From: Ryuthela nishihirai | Lineage: Eukaryota; Arthropoda; Arachnida; Araneae; Heptathelidae | Direction of reading: 5' to 3' | NCBI GenBank assembly: GCA_038380435.1 | Contig: JAWZYU010000013.1 | Span: 64,126,446 to 64,190,445, forward strand | Length of the DNA stretch: 64,000 bases | Part shown: positions 9,133 through 20,813 of the stretch, one piece after another | Position numbering within the stretch: position 1 is the first letter of the stretch | How the letters are laid out: each line of letters begins with the position of its first letter | Notes under the pieces: model-generated | Database searches by the model: none | Told to the model about the DNA's origin: nothing | The model's input: the letters and a program-made list of their open reading frames with translations, nothing else | Position numbers and translations under genes: made by a program

Positions 9133-11311
9133 CAGGTAACCCCCGTTTATCGCGACCCCGGCGAGTGCGGATTCGTTATATCGCGATCTTTTTTTTTGTC
9201 TCGGCACTTGTGTGGCTTTGAAACATGCGAGGAAAAGACAAAATCAAAATGAATGGTTGCACGTGCGTGCTAACTTCCTTTCTCGCTCAATCACATCATA
9301 CACATGTACATAACGTAAAGTTACGAGCGTGGGCGAGACAAAAGAACGCCGTACGCCGGTGCCTGGTACGGTTGAGCCAGTGCATCATTTGGGTCTATCC
9401 TTCAGTGCAATCTTAGCTGCAGTGGCAAACGCATGCTAATTAAATTGACTACGTATTTTTTTATCCCTTCGTAATTTTTAAAATGTCAAAAAGATAATGT
9501 GAAAAATCGGTTAAGAAAATTCGCAATGTAGTGACTTTAGAAAAGAAACTAAAAATTATAGAAAGGATAGAAAGTGGGGGTAAATTTACAGTTGTAGGAA
9601 GGGATTTCAAATTGTCTGAGTCTACAGTGCGATCAATTGTGCAAGAAAAAGACAAGATTAAAAAGGCTGGCGAAAGTGTTACTCCAATTACAGCGAAGAA
9701 AGTTTCACGAACCAGAAGTTTTTTGATGACATAAATGGAAAATTTATTAAGCAAATGGATAGAGGACCTAAATGAAGACCACATGCCTGTGAGTACCCAA
9801 ATCATAATGAATAAATCACTTAGTCTTTGGGATCATTTAAAATCTCAACATGGGGGAGAAGAAGTTTTTAAAGCAAGCAAAGGTTGGTTTGATCGGTTTA
9901 GAAAACGATCAAACTTGCATTGCTTTAAAATGATTGGCGAATCGGCTAGTGCAGACGTAGAATCAGCTGAAAAATATCCAATGGAGTTCCGTGAAATTGT
10001 GGAAATGGGAAATTATCCACCAAATTTAATTTTTAATGTAGATGAGACGGGACTCTATTGGAAACGAATGCAACACGTACGTTTATTTCCATAGAGAAGA
10101 AGACTGCTTCTGGATTTAAAGCAGCCAAGGATCGTCTAACTCTTCTTCTCGGCGGAAATGCATCCGGAGAATTAAAATTGAAACCATTGTTGATTTATCA
10201 ATCAGAAACTCCTCGTGCCATGAAAGGTTATTCTAACAACAATTTACCAGTTTTTTGGCGAAGTAACCCTAAGGCTTGGGTGACACAAAATTTATTTATG
10301 GACTGGTTTAAAACTTGTTTCTGCCCAGCAATAAAAAAATATTGCGAGGATATTGGAGTTGAACCTCGAGCTCTTTCGGTGTTGGACAATGCGCCGGGAC
10401 ATCCTGTGGAACTTGAGACTCTGTGCACTCATTTTCCCGTTGAAGTGGTATTATTACCTCCGAATACCACTTCCATCTTACAGCCTATGCATCAAGGCGC
10501 AATAACAGCATTCAGAGCCTATTATTTAAGAAAAACGATGCGCCAACTCATTGAAGAAACTGATGGAGGTGGTAGAGATGCCATGCGGATTTGGTGGAAA
10601 CAATTTAATATTATGAAAGCTATCAGAAATATCGACGAAGCGTGGAATGAAGTCGCCCAGTCGTGTATGAAAGGTGTTTGGAAAAGGTTGCTCAGAGAAA
10701 TTGTTGAAGATCACAGATCAATTATGAAAATGATATTCAAAATATCATCGAAAAGATTAGTCTTAAAGCCACTTCCGGAGGCATCGAAGGTGTTGATGTA
10801 GATGATATTCAGACTTTGTTAAAATCACACGGCGAACCCTTAACTAATGAAGAGCTGCAGGAAATGGACTGTCCCAAGAAAATGACATCTCGGAACCTGT
10901 TCCCGTGCGAATGTTAAGGGTCAAAATCATTGAAAAGGCCCTTTCTCTTCACAATCAATGCATGGAGTTGTTAGAAGAAAACGACGAAGATTACGAGCGA
11001 GTGAGTTCTGTAAAGCGTGGTTGTAACGGATTATTTGACAGTTAACGGCAAATTCTGCATAATAAACGTAGAGAGGCCAAACAAGGGAATCTAGATTCCT
11101 TTTTGCAACACGGAACAAAATGAATGAATTATGAATTATGTTATGTATGACATTTTTTTGTTATTGATAATATTTAATTTATTAATAAAGTGTTTTTCGA
11201 ATTTTAAAATGGTTTTTTTTAAATCCCCCGTTGATCGCGAAATTTCGCTTATCGCTACCATGTCCAGAACGTATCCTTCGCGATGAACGGAGGGGGGGGG
11301 GGGGTTACCTG
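9133..11311 (+). mobile_element. Tigger/pogo DNA transposon, inactive
   Basis: The element is bounded by TA dinucleotides (9131-9132 and 11312-11313) and by inverted termini beginning CAGGTAACCCCCGTT; the right end is interrupted by a G run. CGCGA motifs sit just inside both ends. At 2,179 bp it has the size of an autonomous Tigger-type element, and it holds one broken transposase gene. Confidence 0.92.
9483..10801 (+). pseudogene. Tigger/pogo-family (CENP-B-like) transposase, broken
   Basis: The frame starts at ATG 9483. An N-terminal helix-turn-helix (KKLKIIERIESGGK, SESTVRSIVQEKD) is followed by a CENP-B-type DNA-binding segment (LSLWDHLKSQ, ASKGWFDRFRKRSNLH) and a DDE core with FNVDETGLYW (first Asp) and SVLDNAPGHP (second Asp). 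The usual third motif QPxDQG reads LQPMHQG near 10485, so the third catalytic Asp is His. Stops at 9495 and 9732 and a frame change near 10050 add to the damage. Tigger transposases cut and paste at TA targets; this copy cannot encode a working enzyme. Confidence 0.88.
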
Positions 11312-11606
11312 TAAGTAAGTCATTCATCATTGTCATTCGTAAATAACATGTTGCAACGGTTAAGGCAAAATCGTAACAAAAAATGCCTTGTCAGAGGAAT
11401 ATGTGTAGAATATCCTAAGCAGTGTGCTCCAAATGTTGTGCCTAGGAAAATGCCCAAGAATACAACTCCATACAACCATACTGACACACTTACCATACTT
11501 CCATACAACTCTACTGACACACAAAAATAAAATGTTAATTGCGATTCAAAATTATGTGATCGGGTCAGTCTGGTCTGAGCTAGACTTCCGATTTTCAGAA
11601 GTTCAA

Positions 11607-11661
11607 GGTTGTTTTACCAGTGAACGTAACTTTTTTGCGCGGAATGGGTTAAATGGCCAGA
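11607..11661 (-). repeat. SINE-A tail fragment
   Basis: GGTTGTTTTACC, CTTTTTTGCG and GGGTTAAATGGCCAG match the last 55 bases of SINE-A, minus orientation. It may be an extreme 5' truncation. Confidence 0.65.
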
Positions 11662-12048
11662 TTATATTATATTTATATTATATTTATTATATATATATGT
11701 TATAAATATCGCAGATCTCAGCGTTCCAAGAATGTGGATATAAGAACATGATCTATGCAAGATTTCGAATCTTTGAAAATTCGTGTACATTTTGTTACTA
11801 ATCGAAAAAAATCCATATTCATATGAAGTGTTCAAATACAAATCTATTTCTTATTTATCTTGCAATATTTTAATATTTAAACCTCCTTATAATAATGTAA
11901 TTTTTATATTTATTTTCTTTCAAGTGACTCTCAGATTCAATTATAAACTCTATAAAAGAAAAACTGTGTGATCTGTACATTGCCCACAAATTTTTTATCT
12001 AAATACTTATAATATATACATTAACACATTCTGCACATCTTATGGATA
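11662..12048. other. AT-rich spacer
   Basis: TATA-rich sequence without a recognised feature. Confidence 0.4.
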
Positions 12049-12056
12049 AGTTATAT

Positions 12057-12524
12057 CAGTGTCTCGCAAACTTTTTTATTCTGCGGCACACTGAATCTAA
12101 TTTTTTTTCCGCGGCACACCTAAAAAAGAATTTTTGATGGTTACGTAAAAAGAGGAAAATTGAAGTTTCGTTAAATGCATTTTATTTAAAATTTAGATGT
12201 GAACATATTTCAATGGGATGTATGAGCTTGCTTCTGCGAACAAATTTGCATTATTCTTGGCTCAAAGTTAGATAAACACACTCGCATCTCTTCATCAATC
12301 ATCTGAAGCCGCTCACGCTTCTTAGATTTAATTTCAGTCAATGATGAGAATCCAAGTTCACAAAGATAAGACGAGCCGAAAGGTAACAAGGCTCGAATAG
12401 CTTTTGTGCTCAATTCAGGATATTGAGGTTATCAGGATATTGATTTCAGGATATCTAGTGTCAATTTGAAAATCTCTCGCGGCACACTTGGAATCTCTCG
12501 CGGCACACAGTTTGCGAGACACTG
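12057..12524 (-). mobile_element. hAT deletion derivative, 468 bp
   Basis: AGTTATAT is duplicated on both sides (12049-12056 and 12525-12532), the 8-bp signature of hAT insertion. Termini are CAGTGTCTCGCAAAC and its inverse GTTTGCGAGACACTG, with subterminal CGCGGCACAC repeats. Only the C-terminal end of the transposase remains. Confidence 0.92.
12210..12413 (-). pseudogene. C-terminal remnant of a hAT transposase
   Basis: Sixty-seven codons remain, with LLPFGSSYLCELGFSSL and KSKKRERLQ, the hAT dimerisation region (compare the LPFPTTCDCEIGFSAL segment of the larger hAT at 55.2-58.6 kb). Everything upstream is deleted and the stop lies close to the right terminus. Confidence 0.85.
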
Positions 12525-12532
12525 AGTTATAT

Positions 12533-12851
12533 GATTCAATTCAAATAAATCTGCTTCACAACAGAGAGTGGTTCCACTCGATGCATTATAATCTCGACAT
12601 TCAAACACTTTGTCCTATCCATCAATAAGTGAAAAACTAATTTCGTGTTGAGAGAATCAGATCTCACTTAGAAAGAATATTTTAATGATAAAATTAATCT
12701 TATTCAATAAACAGAGATCTGCTCATCAAACTGAGAACGTAGGCTTCTTATATTTGAATGAAGTAAAGTATTTTCACATATTTTATCATTAACAACATAT
12801 CGAAAGGACTCTTTATCATTATCTAATATAGTAGAAAGACTTTCATATTTA
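12533..12851. other. AT-rich spacer
   Basis: No feature recognised. Confidence 0.4.
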
Positions 12852-13005
12852 AATAAATAAATAATAAATACCCCCTCAAGCAGCTGCTTGCCACAGAGGT
12901 CTGACAGGAGCCTGTCAGTTTATATGCCACAGTAGGAGATCTGAGGATGGCAGGACCTCAGCAGAAACACGACACACACACCCATGCCTAATCCGGGGCT
13001 TTTAG
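12852..13005 (-). repeat. SINE-B copy with remnant tRNA head
   Basis: Minus strand: AGCCCCGGATTAGGCATGG (head remnant), TTTCTGCTGAGGTCC, CTACTGTGGCATATAAACTG, AGGCTCCTGTCAGACC, GCAGCTGCTTGAGGGGGTA and a TTATTTATTATTTATT tail. Confidence 0.85.
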
Positions 13006-13790
13006 TATTCTCAAAATTATCCCTGGAAGATAAGCCTAGATGATTATAAAAGGAACACATAGAAGAATATGAAAAAATATATTAAAACAAGATATTGGAT
13101 TCAGTTAAGAAAAAGACGCAAAAAAATTTAGTTCCTAAAAATATGCCTTATTCCTAAACAATATAAAATATATATTAAACAAAAATTTAAAATCTAATTT
13201 TGCAAATTTTGCGTATTCTGAGTTAATTTTGTTCTCTTAAATGCAGTTATTGACGATTATGCGAAAAGCTACTCTTCATTACCCAGCAGCTCTCTTTTAC
13301 ACGTCACTTTGCAAACTCCGTGATCTCCACTACTGAAATTTTCAGTTTTCTACGTAACATTCCAGGAATTTTTTTGAATTTAAATTCCGTTTATTAAAAT
13401 ATAAATTATTCTTTTTAAGATGGAAAAACAAAGTTTTTTCACATAAAGATAATTTTTTTTTATTTGTAGCTTTATCGAAATGCATTTTTTTCCTTTCTAA
13501 AATGAATACCATCATTGATTTTTTTTAAATCAGTTTCCTTTTTTCAATATCTCAAGTAGTTTTTTTTTTCACTCATATGACCATCAATAATGCAACAATG
13601 TTTGCTCATGTTCCAGCAAATCTTTTCAAATTCGAGATTTTATCCGCTATCCTCGTTAACAGCAATTTTTTCATCCGCTCTCCGCATTAACCTTAACCTT
13701 TTATCAGCCGAAAGCTTTTAAATGCGGATATCCGTATCCGTGCAGGCTTCTATTAATGACACTCATGGTTGAGAATTCAATCTTACAGAG
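13006..13790. other. AT-rich sequence with a TATCCG-rich transposon end
   Basis: T-rich runs with little structure. Between 13640 and 13760 the motifs ATCCGCTATCC, GCGGATATCCG and TATCCGTGCAGGC resemble a hAT-type terminus, but I cannot find the partner end. Confidence 0.35.
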
Positions 13791-13794
13791 GAGG

Positions 13795-14040
13795 ATCTAG
13801 GGAGATTGTAGAACATATTTCAGAGCAATATCAGCTCCTTCAGGATCACTTTCATCCAAAAGGAAGCAAGTGATATTATAGTTTTGCAGCTCCTCTGCAA
13901 TCCTTCGTCAGCAGCCAGCTACAAAGTGTTGAAAGAGCGCGAATCCTATCAATGCTTCTGAAAATACGTTTCTTTCCTGGCAGTTCGCTGAGGATTGGCG
14001 ACTGATGGTCCGCGAACCGGAAGTGGCTCAGGACCATCGC
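13795..14040 (-). pseudogene. possible degraded coding segment, unrecognised
   Basis: The minus strand reads a protein-like stretch: ANCQERNVFSEALIGFALFQ, HFVAGC, a TGA stop, then RRIAEELQNYNITCFLLD, ESDPEGADIALKYVLQ and a TAG near 13798. Composition and hydrophobic periodicity look like a real protein and not like chance, but one internal stop breaks it. A neighbouring frame upstream (DGPEPLPVRGPSVANPQR) may be its continuation across a frame change or intron. I do not recognise the family. It lies beside the TATCCG-type transposon end. Confidence 0.3.
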
Positions 14041-14820
14041 TTTCAGAAGTGGGTTGCGCCGAGAAAATTTAATGATTCTAATTTATCATTTTTTAGAAAG
14101 ATTTTAAATTTCCAGAAAACAATAAGAAGGAAATTAAAAATAAACCCTATATAAATTTCGCATCATTTTACGTAGTCGTGCGAGCCTCTTTAGTTTTAAA
14201 AAAAAGATATCTGGACACACAATGCAGAACACAGAGAGAGCACGGTTGCCAGGTTTAGTCTTTTAATTTATCATATGGCAATCTTGAGAGGTATATTTAC
14301 TTTCAGCTTATCTTATTTCAGATATATGTATACTTATAGATATATATAATTAATATATATATCTTCACACATTGCGGGTGCTTGCTATTTTATTTCACTG
14401 ATAGAGGGGTGCGTGATGAAATAGGTTTGAACCACTGCCCTACTCGACAGTCTTATGAATAGCATGAGACATCGCTCTGAGACCTGTAGAGCCGAGAAGA
14501 GCTGAACACACTCCACATTTGAAACACTTGAGCTATATCTGTTAACATTCACATTTTTTTTATCATGTGTCTGTATTCGTAAATAATTTTGCCAATTAAA
14601 AGTGTTATTCCATTTCCCAACTGTTATTCTATGCAGAGTGTTTATTACACCTCTCTTCTGATTCGTATGCAGCTGATCCAATGGGTTCTCAGGAATTGAT
14701 TCTTAATTTATTAAAACCAGTGTATTTTGATGAGCATTAGAAGCAAATCGAAGAATTTTGGAAAAAGTTCTTCAACTGAAACAAATAGTTAGAACTGAAT
14801 TTTAGCGGTGAAATGTTTCC
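14041..14820. other. AT-rich spacer
   Basis: No gene recognised. Short TATATA runs near 14335-14365. Confidence 0.4.
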
Positions 14821-14832
14821 TGTTCGCACCAG

Positions 14833-15118
14833 GGTTGGGTTGTTTTACCTCTGAGCGGCACTTTTTTGCACACCATGGACTAAATGGTCAGGTCACAAGG
14901 ACCCCGAAGGCTCAGAGAAGGTTGGGGGAAGGGACCCACTGGAACAGCTGTTGGGAGACAGATGGTAGCCTCCCGTCAAGGCCATCCAGCATGTTCTTTA
15001 ACGTGCAAGGGTATGGCTTTCCCGCACACGGGCCACGGCTTAACGTCCCATCCGACGGACGGCGGCCTTTTCAAGCCCATCGGTGTCCCCTACTGACCGT
15101 GGGCAGGGCGGGGAATTT
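14833..15118 (-). repeat. SINE-A copy, 5' truncated, with 12-bp target duplication
   Basis: TGTTCGCACCAG flanks the copy at 14821-14832 and 15119-15130. The tRNA-like head is absent: the sequence stops at CCCCGCCCTGCCC. Incomplete reverse transcription during target-primed insertion explains it. An apparent long open frame here is read-through of the repeat. Confidence 0.93.
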
Positions 15119-15130
15119 TGTTCGCACCAG

Positions 15131-16551
15131 AACAGATCAGACGCCGTTGCGAAACAGGAGAGAAATGATTCGAAAATACTTCACTCTCAAAAGAACTGTT
15201 ACTTCTTCCATTTCTCATTCTCATAGCAACCCCCCTCCCCCACATATGCCACACCATTGGTTCATTCCCATTTTCATTTGAAATAATTATAAAAAAATAC
15301 TTTCTTCTTAGTTTTGGCATGTTACAGAATTGATCTTTACATTCACGAAAAAAGGCGAATGTGGAGCAGTCGAAATCAACTTATTCCAAACGAAGTAGAA
15401 ACTGCATTGCATAGAAAGAAAATGTCCGACATCTCTAAACAAAGAGCTGTTGCCAGTAACAAAACGTCTCATTGCGGCAAAAGACTCCAAAGAAAGGGAA
15501 GATTCTGGAATCGGAGTGGGCGGGCGGCGCCTGACGACACTTTAATCAAGACCTGACCCACATGCAAGAAGCGGTATGATGTTAATCGCTTCCGGGTTAG
15601 TAGCGCCAAAAGGAAATGAACTCGCGCAAACTTCAAATTAAAAGCGGCCGACTCAGAGAAGGAAAGAGGAAGAAAAGGAAAAAGAAAAGAGATAAAACGG
15701 AGCAAGAGATTAGAAGGAATCTTTTGGGAAATGAAATTACCTCTCATCTCATGAGTCGATATTACAATGCCCATCCCAGATAAATGACGTCATTTCCACC
15801 TCCCCCCCCCCCATCAAATTATCTGCTACGTCATGGATTCCTTTATCGTCTGCAGCCGATGCTTTCCTTTGTCTTGTGACATTTAACTAACAGCACTTTC
15901 AAAAGGAGCAGGAGAGACAGAAGACAGATAATCGTAATTTTTTTAAGAGTGCGAAATAGGCTTTATAAGTTTCTGCTCAACATCTCACTGCAAGAAAGGT
16001 GAAGATGTATTTTAAAAGGAAAAAATGATGAGCAACTTGTCTCCTCAAACATTTCGGTTTCGAACGTACAATTGCGTGAAATCTAAACAAGAAGTTGAAA
16101 ATATATGCACCTAATCCGAAAAGAGTCGAATTTGATATTCAACTACTATATTTATAGACAAGCGCATATTCTGGGGGTGGGGGTGGGAGATAATAAAGCA
16201 TTTATTTAAATCATTGCTTGCAAAATGAAAAATAATAAAACTCTTCACAAGTGCGGGTGAAGAGTTTAGGGAAAAGGCCATATTAACTGACATTGAATCA
16301 AAAGATACCAAAGCAGTTGCAGTTTATCAGAGTATCGAAAAAAGAATCATCATCCAGCTCTTGTTTTTCATCTGCAACCACGAAATAAGACACTAGTCAG
16401 CAAGTGATGAGCTTGCATTTTTTTGTTGTTTGAGCCACCAGAAGGTAGCGCTGATTTCAACAACAAACTTTCATGGTTAAAAGAAGAAACCAGTTGCTTC
16501 TACATAAACTGCTTTAAATGCATGTTACCGTACAAGCCTAATTTTGATAAA
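15131..16551. other. mostly unique sequence, no gene recognised
   Basis: The part around 15470-15680 is richer in GC (GGGCGGGCGGCGCC near 15518) than its surroundings and could be a short CpG-type or promoter-like patch. No initiator or coding exon could be tied to it. A C run near 15805 and a G run near 16172 are simple sequence. Confidence 0.35.
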
Positions 16552-16752
16552 AACCTATCCCGTGGCCTAGTGGTTAGCGCGCTTGACTACTAAAGGGACC
16601 TGGGTTCGAGCCCCGGGTAAGGCATCGATGTTCGTGTTGTTTTCTGCTGAGGTCCTGCCATCCGCTCAGATCTTCTACTGTGGCATATAAACTGACAGGC
16701 TCCTGTCAGAGATCTGTGACAAGCAGCTGCTTGAGGGGATATTTATTTCTTT
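16552..16752 (+). repeat. SINE-B copy, full length, tRNA-headed
   Basis: The tRNA-like head has CGTGGCCTAGTGGTTAGCGC (A box) and GGGTTCGAGCCCC (B box), then GTAAGGCATCGATG, TTTTCTGCTGAGGTCC, CTACTGTGGCATATAAACTG, AGGCTCCTGTCAGA and GCAGCTGCTTGAGG with a TTTATTTC tail. It serves as the reference copy for the family here. Confidence 0.92.
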
Positions 16753-16754
16753 AT

Positions 16755-17757
16755 TAGGATTTATGTGTCAAACCCAGGTTTTACCAAACACTGTTGATAA
16801 AAGTCAGAAAAATCACTCTTCTCATGTTATTTCGGGGTTTTACAATGAGTCTTGGTAAATGTTAGGATTTACCATAAGCAGGTAGTAAAAGTCAGAAACT
16901 TTGTCTTGAATGTGCTATCGCGACATGTTTTACAGGCGCCTCCAACCTTAGAGGCTGCCTTCAGTCAGAATGCCAATGACCATATTAGGTTGACACAACT
17001 TTTAAGGCGCGTTTCGCAATGCAGCGTAACGCCTATTCCTTTTGTCCGTCTGTCTTGTTCGCGTGAAATAACGCGAGAACGAGTTTACTGAATCTCATAA
17101 ATTCGGTACATGGAAAGATCTCTTAAATTTATTGGCCAAATCTAAATTTCATTAAAATTAGATGACCAGTTTTCAAAATCAACATTTTTAATGCTGTATA
17201 TCATCTTCTAATGATGAAATTTCTTGAAGTTTTCATATTTGTAACATTATTAAAATGTTCGACGTATTCTCAGATAAATGATATTAATAAAATTTCACTT
17301 TTTGTATTTTTTATTCAGTGTCATATTCTGGTGTGTTATGCAATTCTAAATGTTACAATCGCTCACCTTATTGCAACCACTAAGTCTTGAAAAAAAAAGA
17401 TACTTTGATGATTGAAATTTCACAATTTTTTTATTTCTCATTTTTTATACCTTTTGCAATGTTTTCGTCTGTTCTTTTGAGTTCTGTTAACAATTTTTAG
17501 AATACAACTTAGTTAACTAATGTATGTTTGGAAAATTGTAATTTATAAAACCGAAAATAGACAAAAGATTCGATTACAAGAGAGAGTTACTAAAATTATA
17601 TCCTTCTGTATATTTTGCCTATACTTTTTGTAATCTCTACCTTTTAAACTTTTTATCAATAGTGAAAAAGCATATTCTTACTTTCACCGTCTTATCGTGG
17701 AATATGAGATTTTACCAACAGTGTTTGATAAAATCTAGGTTCCACGCATAAATCCTA
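16755..17757. repeat. ~1-kb segment bounded by 48-bp inverted repeats
   Basis: 16755-16802 (TAGGATTTATGTGTCAAAC to CACTGTTGATAAAA) recurs inverted at 17710-17757 with a handful of changes. A third, partial related stretch lies near 16862-16905 (TTAGGATTTACCATAAG, AAAGTCAGAAAC). The interior codes for nothing I recognise. A non-autonomous DNA transposon is likely, but I found no certain target duplication; SINE-B abuts the left repeat. Confidence 0.5.
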
Positions 17758-18950
17758 GGTTATCAAACTTCAGACTTTTATGGTAACACATATCATATAT
17801 ATAAAAATCGTCTCCCCCCCCCCGCAAAGGCGCAAAGATTTTTAAAGGCTATTGAGAAATCTCAGGTTCAGCACCTGGTTTCGCGGCTTTTTACACAGTG
17901 TTATACGGGGGCGGATAACCAAAGACTAGAGTGCATTTGCAATCCTCCCGCTCCGTCTTAAGTTGGCCGTGGTCTTTAACAGTTTCGATTTAATAAAACA
18001 TAAAATCGTGGGCACTAGATCCCCAATGATGTTCCACTCGGGTTTGTTTTTTTAAATAAAGCATAACTTTTATCATTGTTGATATTCCCCGCTGGACTCT
18101 TCTAGTAAATCGCTTTGTCAATTTTGAATTTAAATCTTACTTGAACTATAATTGAGAAGAATCACTCCTAACAATAATAAAACTACATTTATTGGAGTTT
18201 ACATATTTTTCTCAATTAACATGACACTTTACATCAGCTGGTGTGGCTGAAAACTTCACTCATCACAATATCGGCTCTCTCTAAGAATGGCCTAACAGAT
18301 AAGGAATTTCTCACACTCTGCTCTCACTTTTCCTCACGACCTCCTTTCTCTGCCCTCAAGTCGTACTCTGCTCGTCTTCTAAAACCCTCTGTCGTAGTTC
18401 CCTCTCTCCAACTCCAAAGTTCGATCCGGGTTTTCCTCGTCACAAAAGGTGTCATCTGCCGCTTCCATTGGTCAGCATCCACTAATCAGAAGGAGCAAAT
18501 ATTAGGGGTGGGGACTGATATTTCTTTGATGTTGCGCTCTCTACCACGTGGGTCGCTCTCTTCCCCAGGGACGCTGTGATGCCATGGTGCTGATTGCCTC
18601 CCTGGGGATTCATCTGGTGGTAGGAGCGCCTTGCACATGTCGAGGCACAGAGAAAGTTTTAATCTCTGGCGATGTCAGCGCTTGCCTGAAGTCTGTCTTT
18701 ATAGCAGGTTACAGGTGTGGCCCTCATTCCAGCCACTTTTAACGTTGTCTTGATAGCGACTGGCGTCAGCCAACCAGAATTTGACGGAAATGGCTCGCGA
18801 ATCTTTTGTCCCTGTGCCGCCAATGGTGAACAACGAGTCATGAAGCGCTTTTGATATCGTTCTGCGTATGTACGGAAATCTACGCAGAACAAGAAAACAA
18901 CGAAAATATTTAAAACGCTACAAGTTATTAGAAACTTTCATAGGTAAATT
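17758..18950. other. unassigned sequence, GC-richer at 18.24-18.90 kb
   Basis: The 18.24-18.90 kb part is less AT-rich and has open frames of 60-112 codons on both strands, none with recognisable motifs. It might be part of an uncharacterised retroelement or a gene exon; the sequence alone does not decide. Confidence 0.35.
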
Positions 18951-19340
18951 GGGGTTGTTTTATACCTCTGAGCAACATTTTCTGCACACAATGGGCTAAG
19001 TGGTCAGGTCCCCGATGGCTCAGAGAAGGTTAGGGGAGGGACTCACTGGAACAGTTATTGGGACAGCTATTGGATTTAGATGGTAGCCTCCAGTCAAGGC
19101 CATCCAGCATGTTCTTTAACGTGCACAGGTATACCTCTCCCGTACACGGGCCACGGCTTAATGCCCCATCCAAAAGACGACGGACTTTCCAAGCCCCATC
19201 AGTGTCCCTGACTGATCTACTGACTGTGGGCCGAGTGGGGAGTTAGGCGGAGATAAATCTCAATGCTGGCCCAGCTGGAATCGAACCTGAGAACTGTAGA
19301 TTATGAGCCTGGTGCACTACTGACTGAGCTATCCCCCTCG
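18951..19340 (-). repeat. SINE-A copy, diverged
   Basis: Runs from the tail (GGGGTTGTTTTATACCTC) at the left to the head (GGATAGCTCAGTCAGTAGTG on the minus strand) near 19335. It has small insertions and deletions relative to intact copies. Confidence 0.85.
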
Positions 19341-19520
19341 CAGACCTATAAGGGAGAAGAGAGGGAAATATCAGACTGCACTGGAAATCCAGTTTCTTGG
19401 ACACCCCTTTTACATTATTTTGGCTCGATTCTTCTTGCCCCACCCTCCTGGTTGTTTTTTCTAGATACGGACCTGATGGCAGATGTTCTAACTAAATTAT
19501 CAGCGGATAACTCTTTCTTC

Positions 19521-19912
19521 GGGGCGGGGGTGGCTCAGTCGCTAGCGCGTCAGGCTCGTAATCTGTAGTTCCCAGGTTCGAGTCCCAGCTGGGTCAGCGT
19601 TGAGATTTATCTCTGCAAAACTCCCCGCCCTGCCCTCAGTCAGTAGAGGACACCAATGGGCTTGGAAAGACAGCCGTCCGTCGGATGGGACGTTAAGCCG
19701 TGGCCCCGTGTACGGGAGAGCCATACCCTGTGCACATTAAGGAATACGCTGGATGGCCTTGACGGGATGCTACCATCTGTCTCCCAACAGCTGTTCCAGT
19801 GGGTTCCATCCCCCAACCTTCTCTGAGCCTTCGGGGTCCATGTGACCTGGCCATTTAGCCCATTGTGTGCAAAAAAGTTCCGCTCAGAGGTAAAACAACC
19901 CAACCCAAACCC
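19521..19912 (+). repeat. SINE-A copy, full length, with 12-bp target duplication
   Basis: AACTCTTTCTTC is duplicated at 19509-19520 and 19913-19924. The head GGGGCGGGGGTGGCTCAGTC starts the element, the B box is GGTTCGAGTCCC, and the tail is ACAACCCAACCCAAACCC. The anticodon-loop position reads CTCGTAA, so the head may come from tRNA-Thr(CGT) or a changed tRNA-Met. Confidence 0.93.
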
Positions 19913-19982
19913 AACTCTTTCTTCAGCTAATTGGGACTATAAATTTTGAATATTTATAGTCACAATTAGTTGAAGAAAGGAC

Positions 19983-20120
19983 TAGCTGATGATAGTTTAG
20001 TGGTTAGAATCCTGCCATGTATTCAGGAAATGTGGGTTCGAGTCCCACTCAGGTAGAAACTCGATTTATTTTTAGCTAACTATTCATGAGTCCCATGTTT
20101 AGTCGAGGTTTCCTGTGCTA
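19983..20120 (+). repeat. SINE-C copy (tRNA-like head)
   Basis: GATAGTTTAGTGGTTAGAAT (A box), CCATGTATTCAGGAAATG and GGGTTCGAGTCCCACTCAGG (B box) form the head. The body TATTCATGAGTCCCATGTTT matches TATTTCATGAGTTCCATGTC in the 49-kb copies. The acceptor stem does not pair fully, so this is not a working tRNA gene. Confidence 0.7.
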
Positions 20121-20393
20121 GGTGAAATGCGAGGTCGTGTTTTCGAGATAGCAGATTTGATCTCTATGTCCACCAGAGATCATTTATCAGAAGTGCGGTT
20201 GGTTGGAATATAGATGACAAGTCATACAGATGTCTGAAAGTCATACAGATGTTGAGTCATACAAACTTCTGATAACTGAAAAAAGAGAGTCATACAGATG
20301 TTGCCAGATCGCTTAATGCGAGTCGTTCAGTGGAGCATAGACTTTGTCAGAGATTCCAACAAGGACAGAGTACATCCAGACGATTTAGAAGTG
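20121..20393. other. short spacer with GTCATACAGATG repeats
   Basis: GTCATACAGATG or a close variant occurs about four times between 20220 and 20305. No gene recognised. Confidence 0.45.
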
Positions 20394-20405
20394 GCCGACG
20401 ATGGG

Positions 20406-20801
20406 TTGGGTTGAGTTGGGTTGATTTTACCTCTGGGTGGCACTTTTTTGCACACCATGGGCTAAATGGCCAGGTCACATGGACCCCGAAGGCTCAGAGA
20501 AGGTTGGGGGAGGGGACCCCACTGGAACAGCTGTTGGGAGACAGATGGTAGCCTCCAGTCAAGGCCATCCAGCGTGTTCTTTAACGTGCACAGGGTATGG
20601 CTCTCCCGCACACGGGGCCACGACTTAACGTCCCATCTGACGGACGGCGGCCTTTCCAAGCCCATCGGTGTCCCCTACTGACCGTGAGCAGGGCGGGGAA
20701 TTTTTGCGGAGATAAATCTCAACGCTGACCAAGCTGGGACTCGAACCTGGGAACTACAGATTACGAGCCTGGCGCGCTACCGACTGAGCCACCCCCGCCC
20801 C
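20406..20801 (-). repeat. SINE-A copy, full length, with 12-bp target duplication
   Basis: GCCGACGATGGG flanks it (20394-20405 and 20802-20813). The complete element runs from the tRNA-like head at the right end to a GGTTGAGTTGGG-type tail at the left, and little divergence suggests a fairly young insertion. Confidence 0.93.
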
Positions 20802-20813
20802 GCCGACGATGGG

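Noticed and set aside
14808..15281. 157-codon frame
   Set aside because: It is read-through of a SINE-A copy and its flank. Similar peptides appear at every SINE-A copy.
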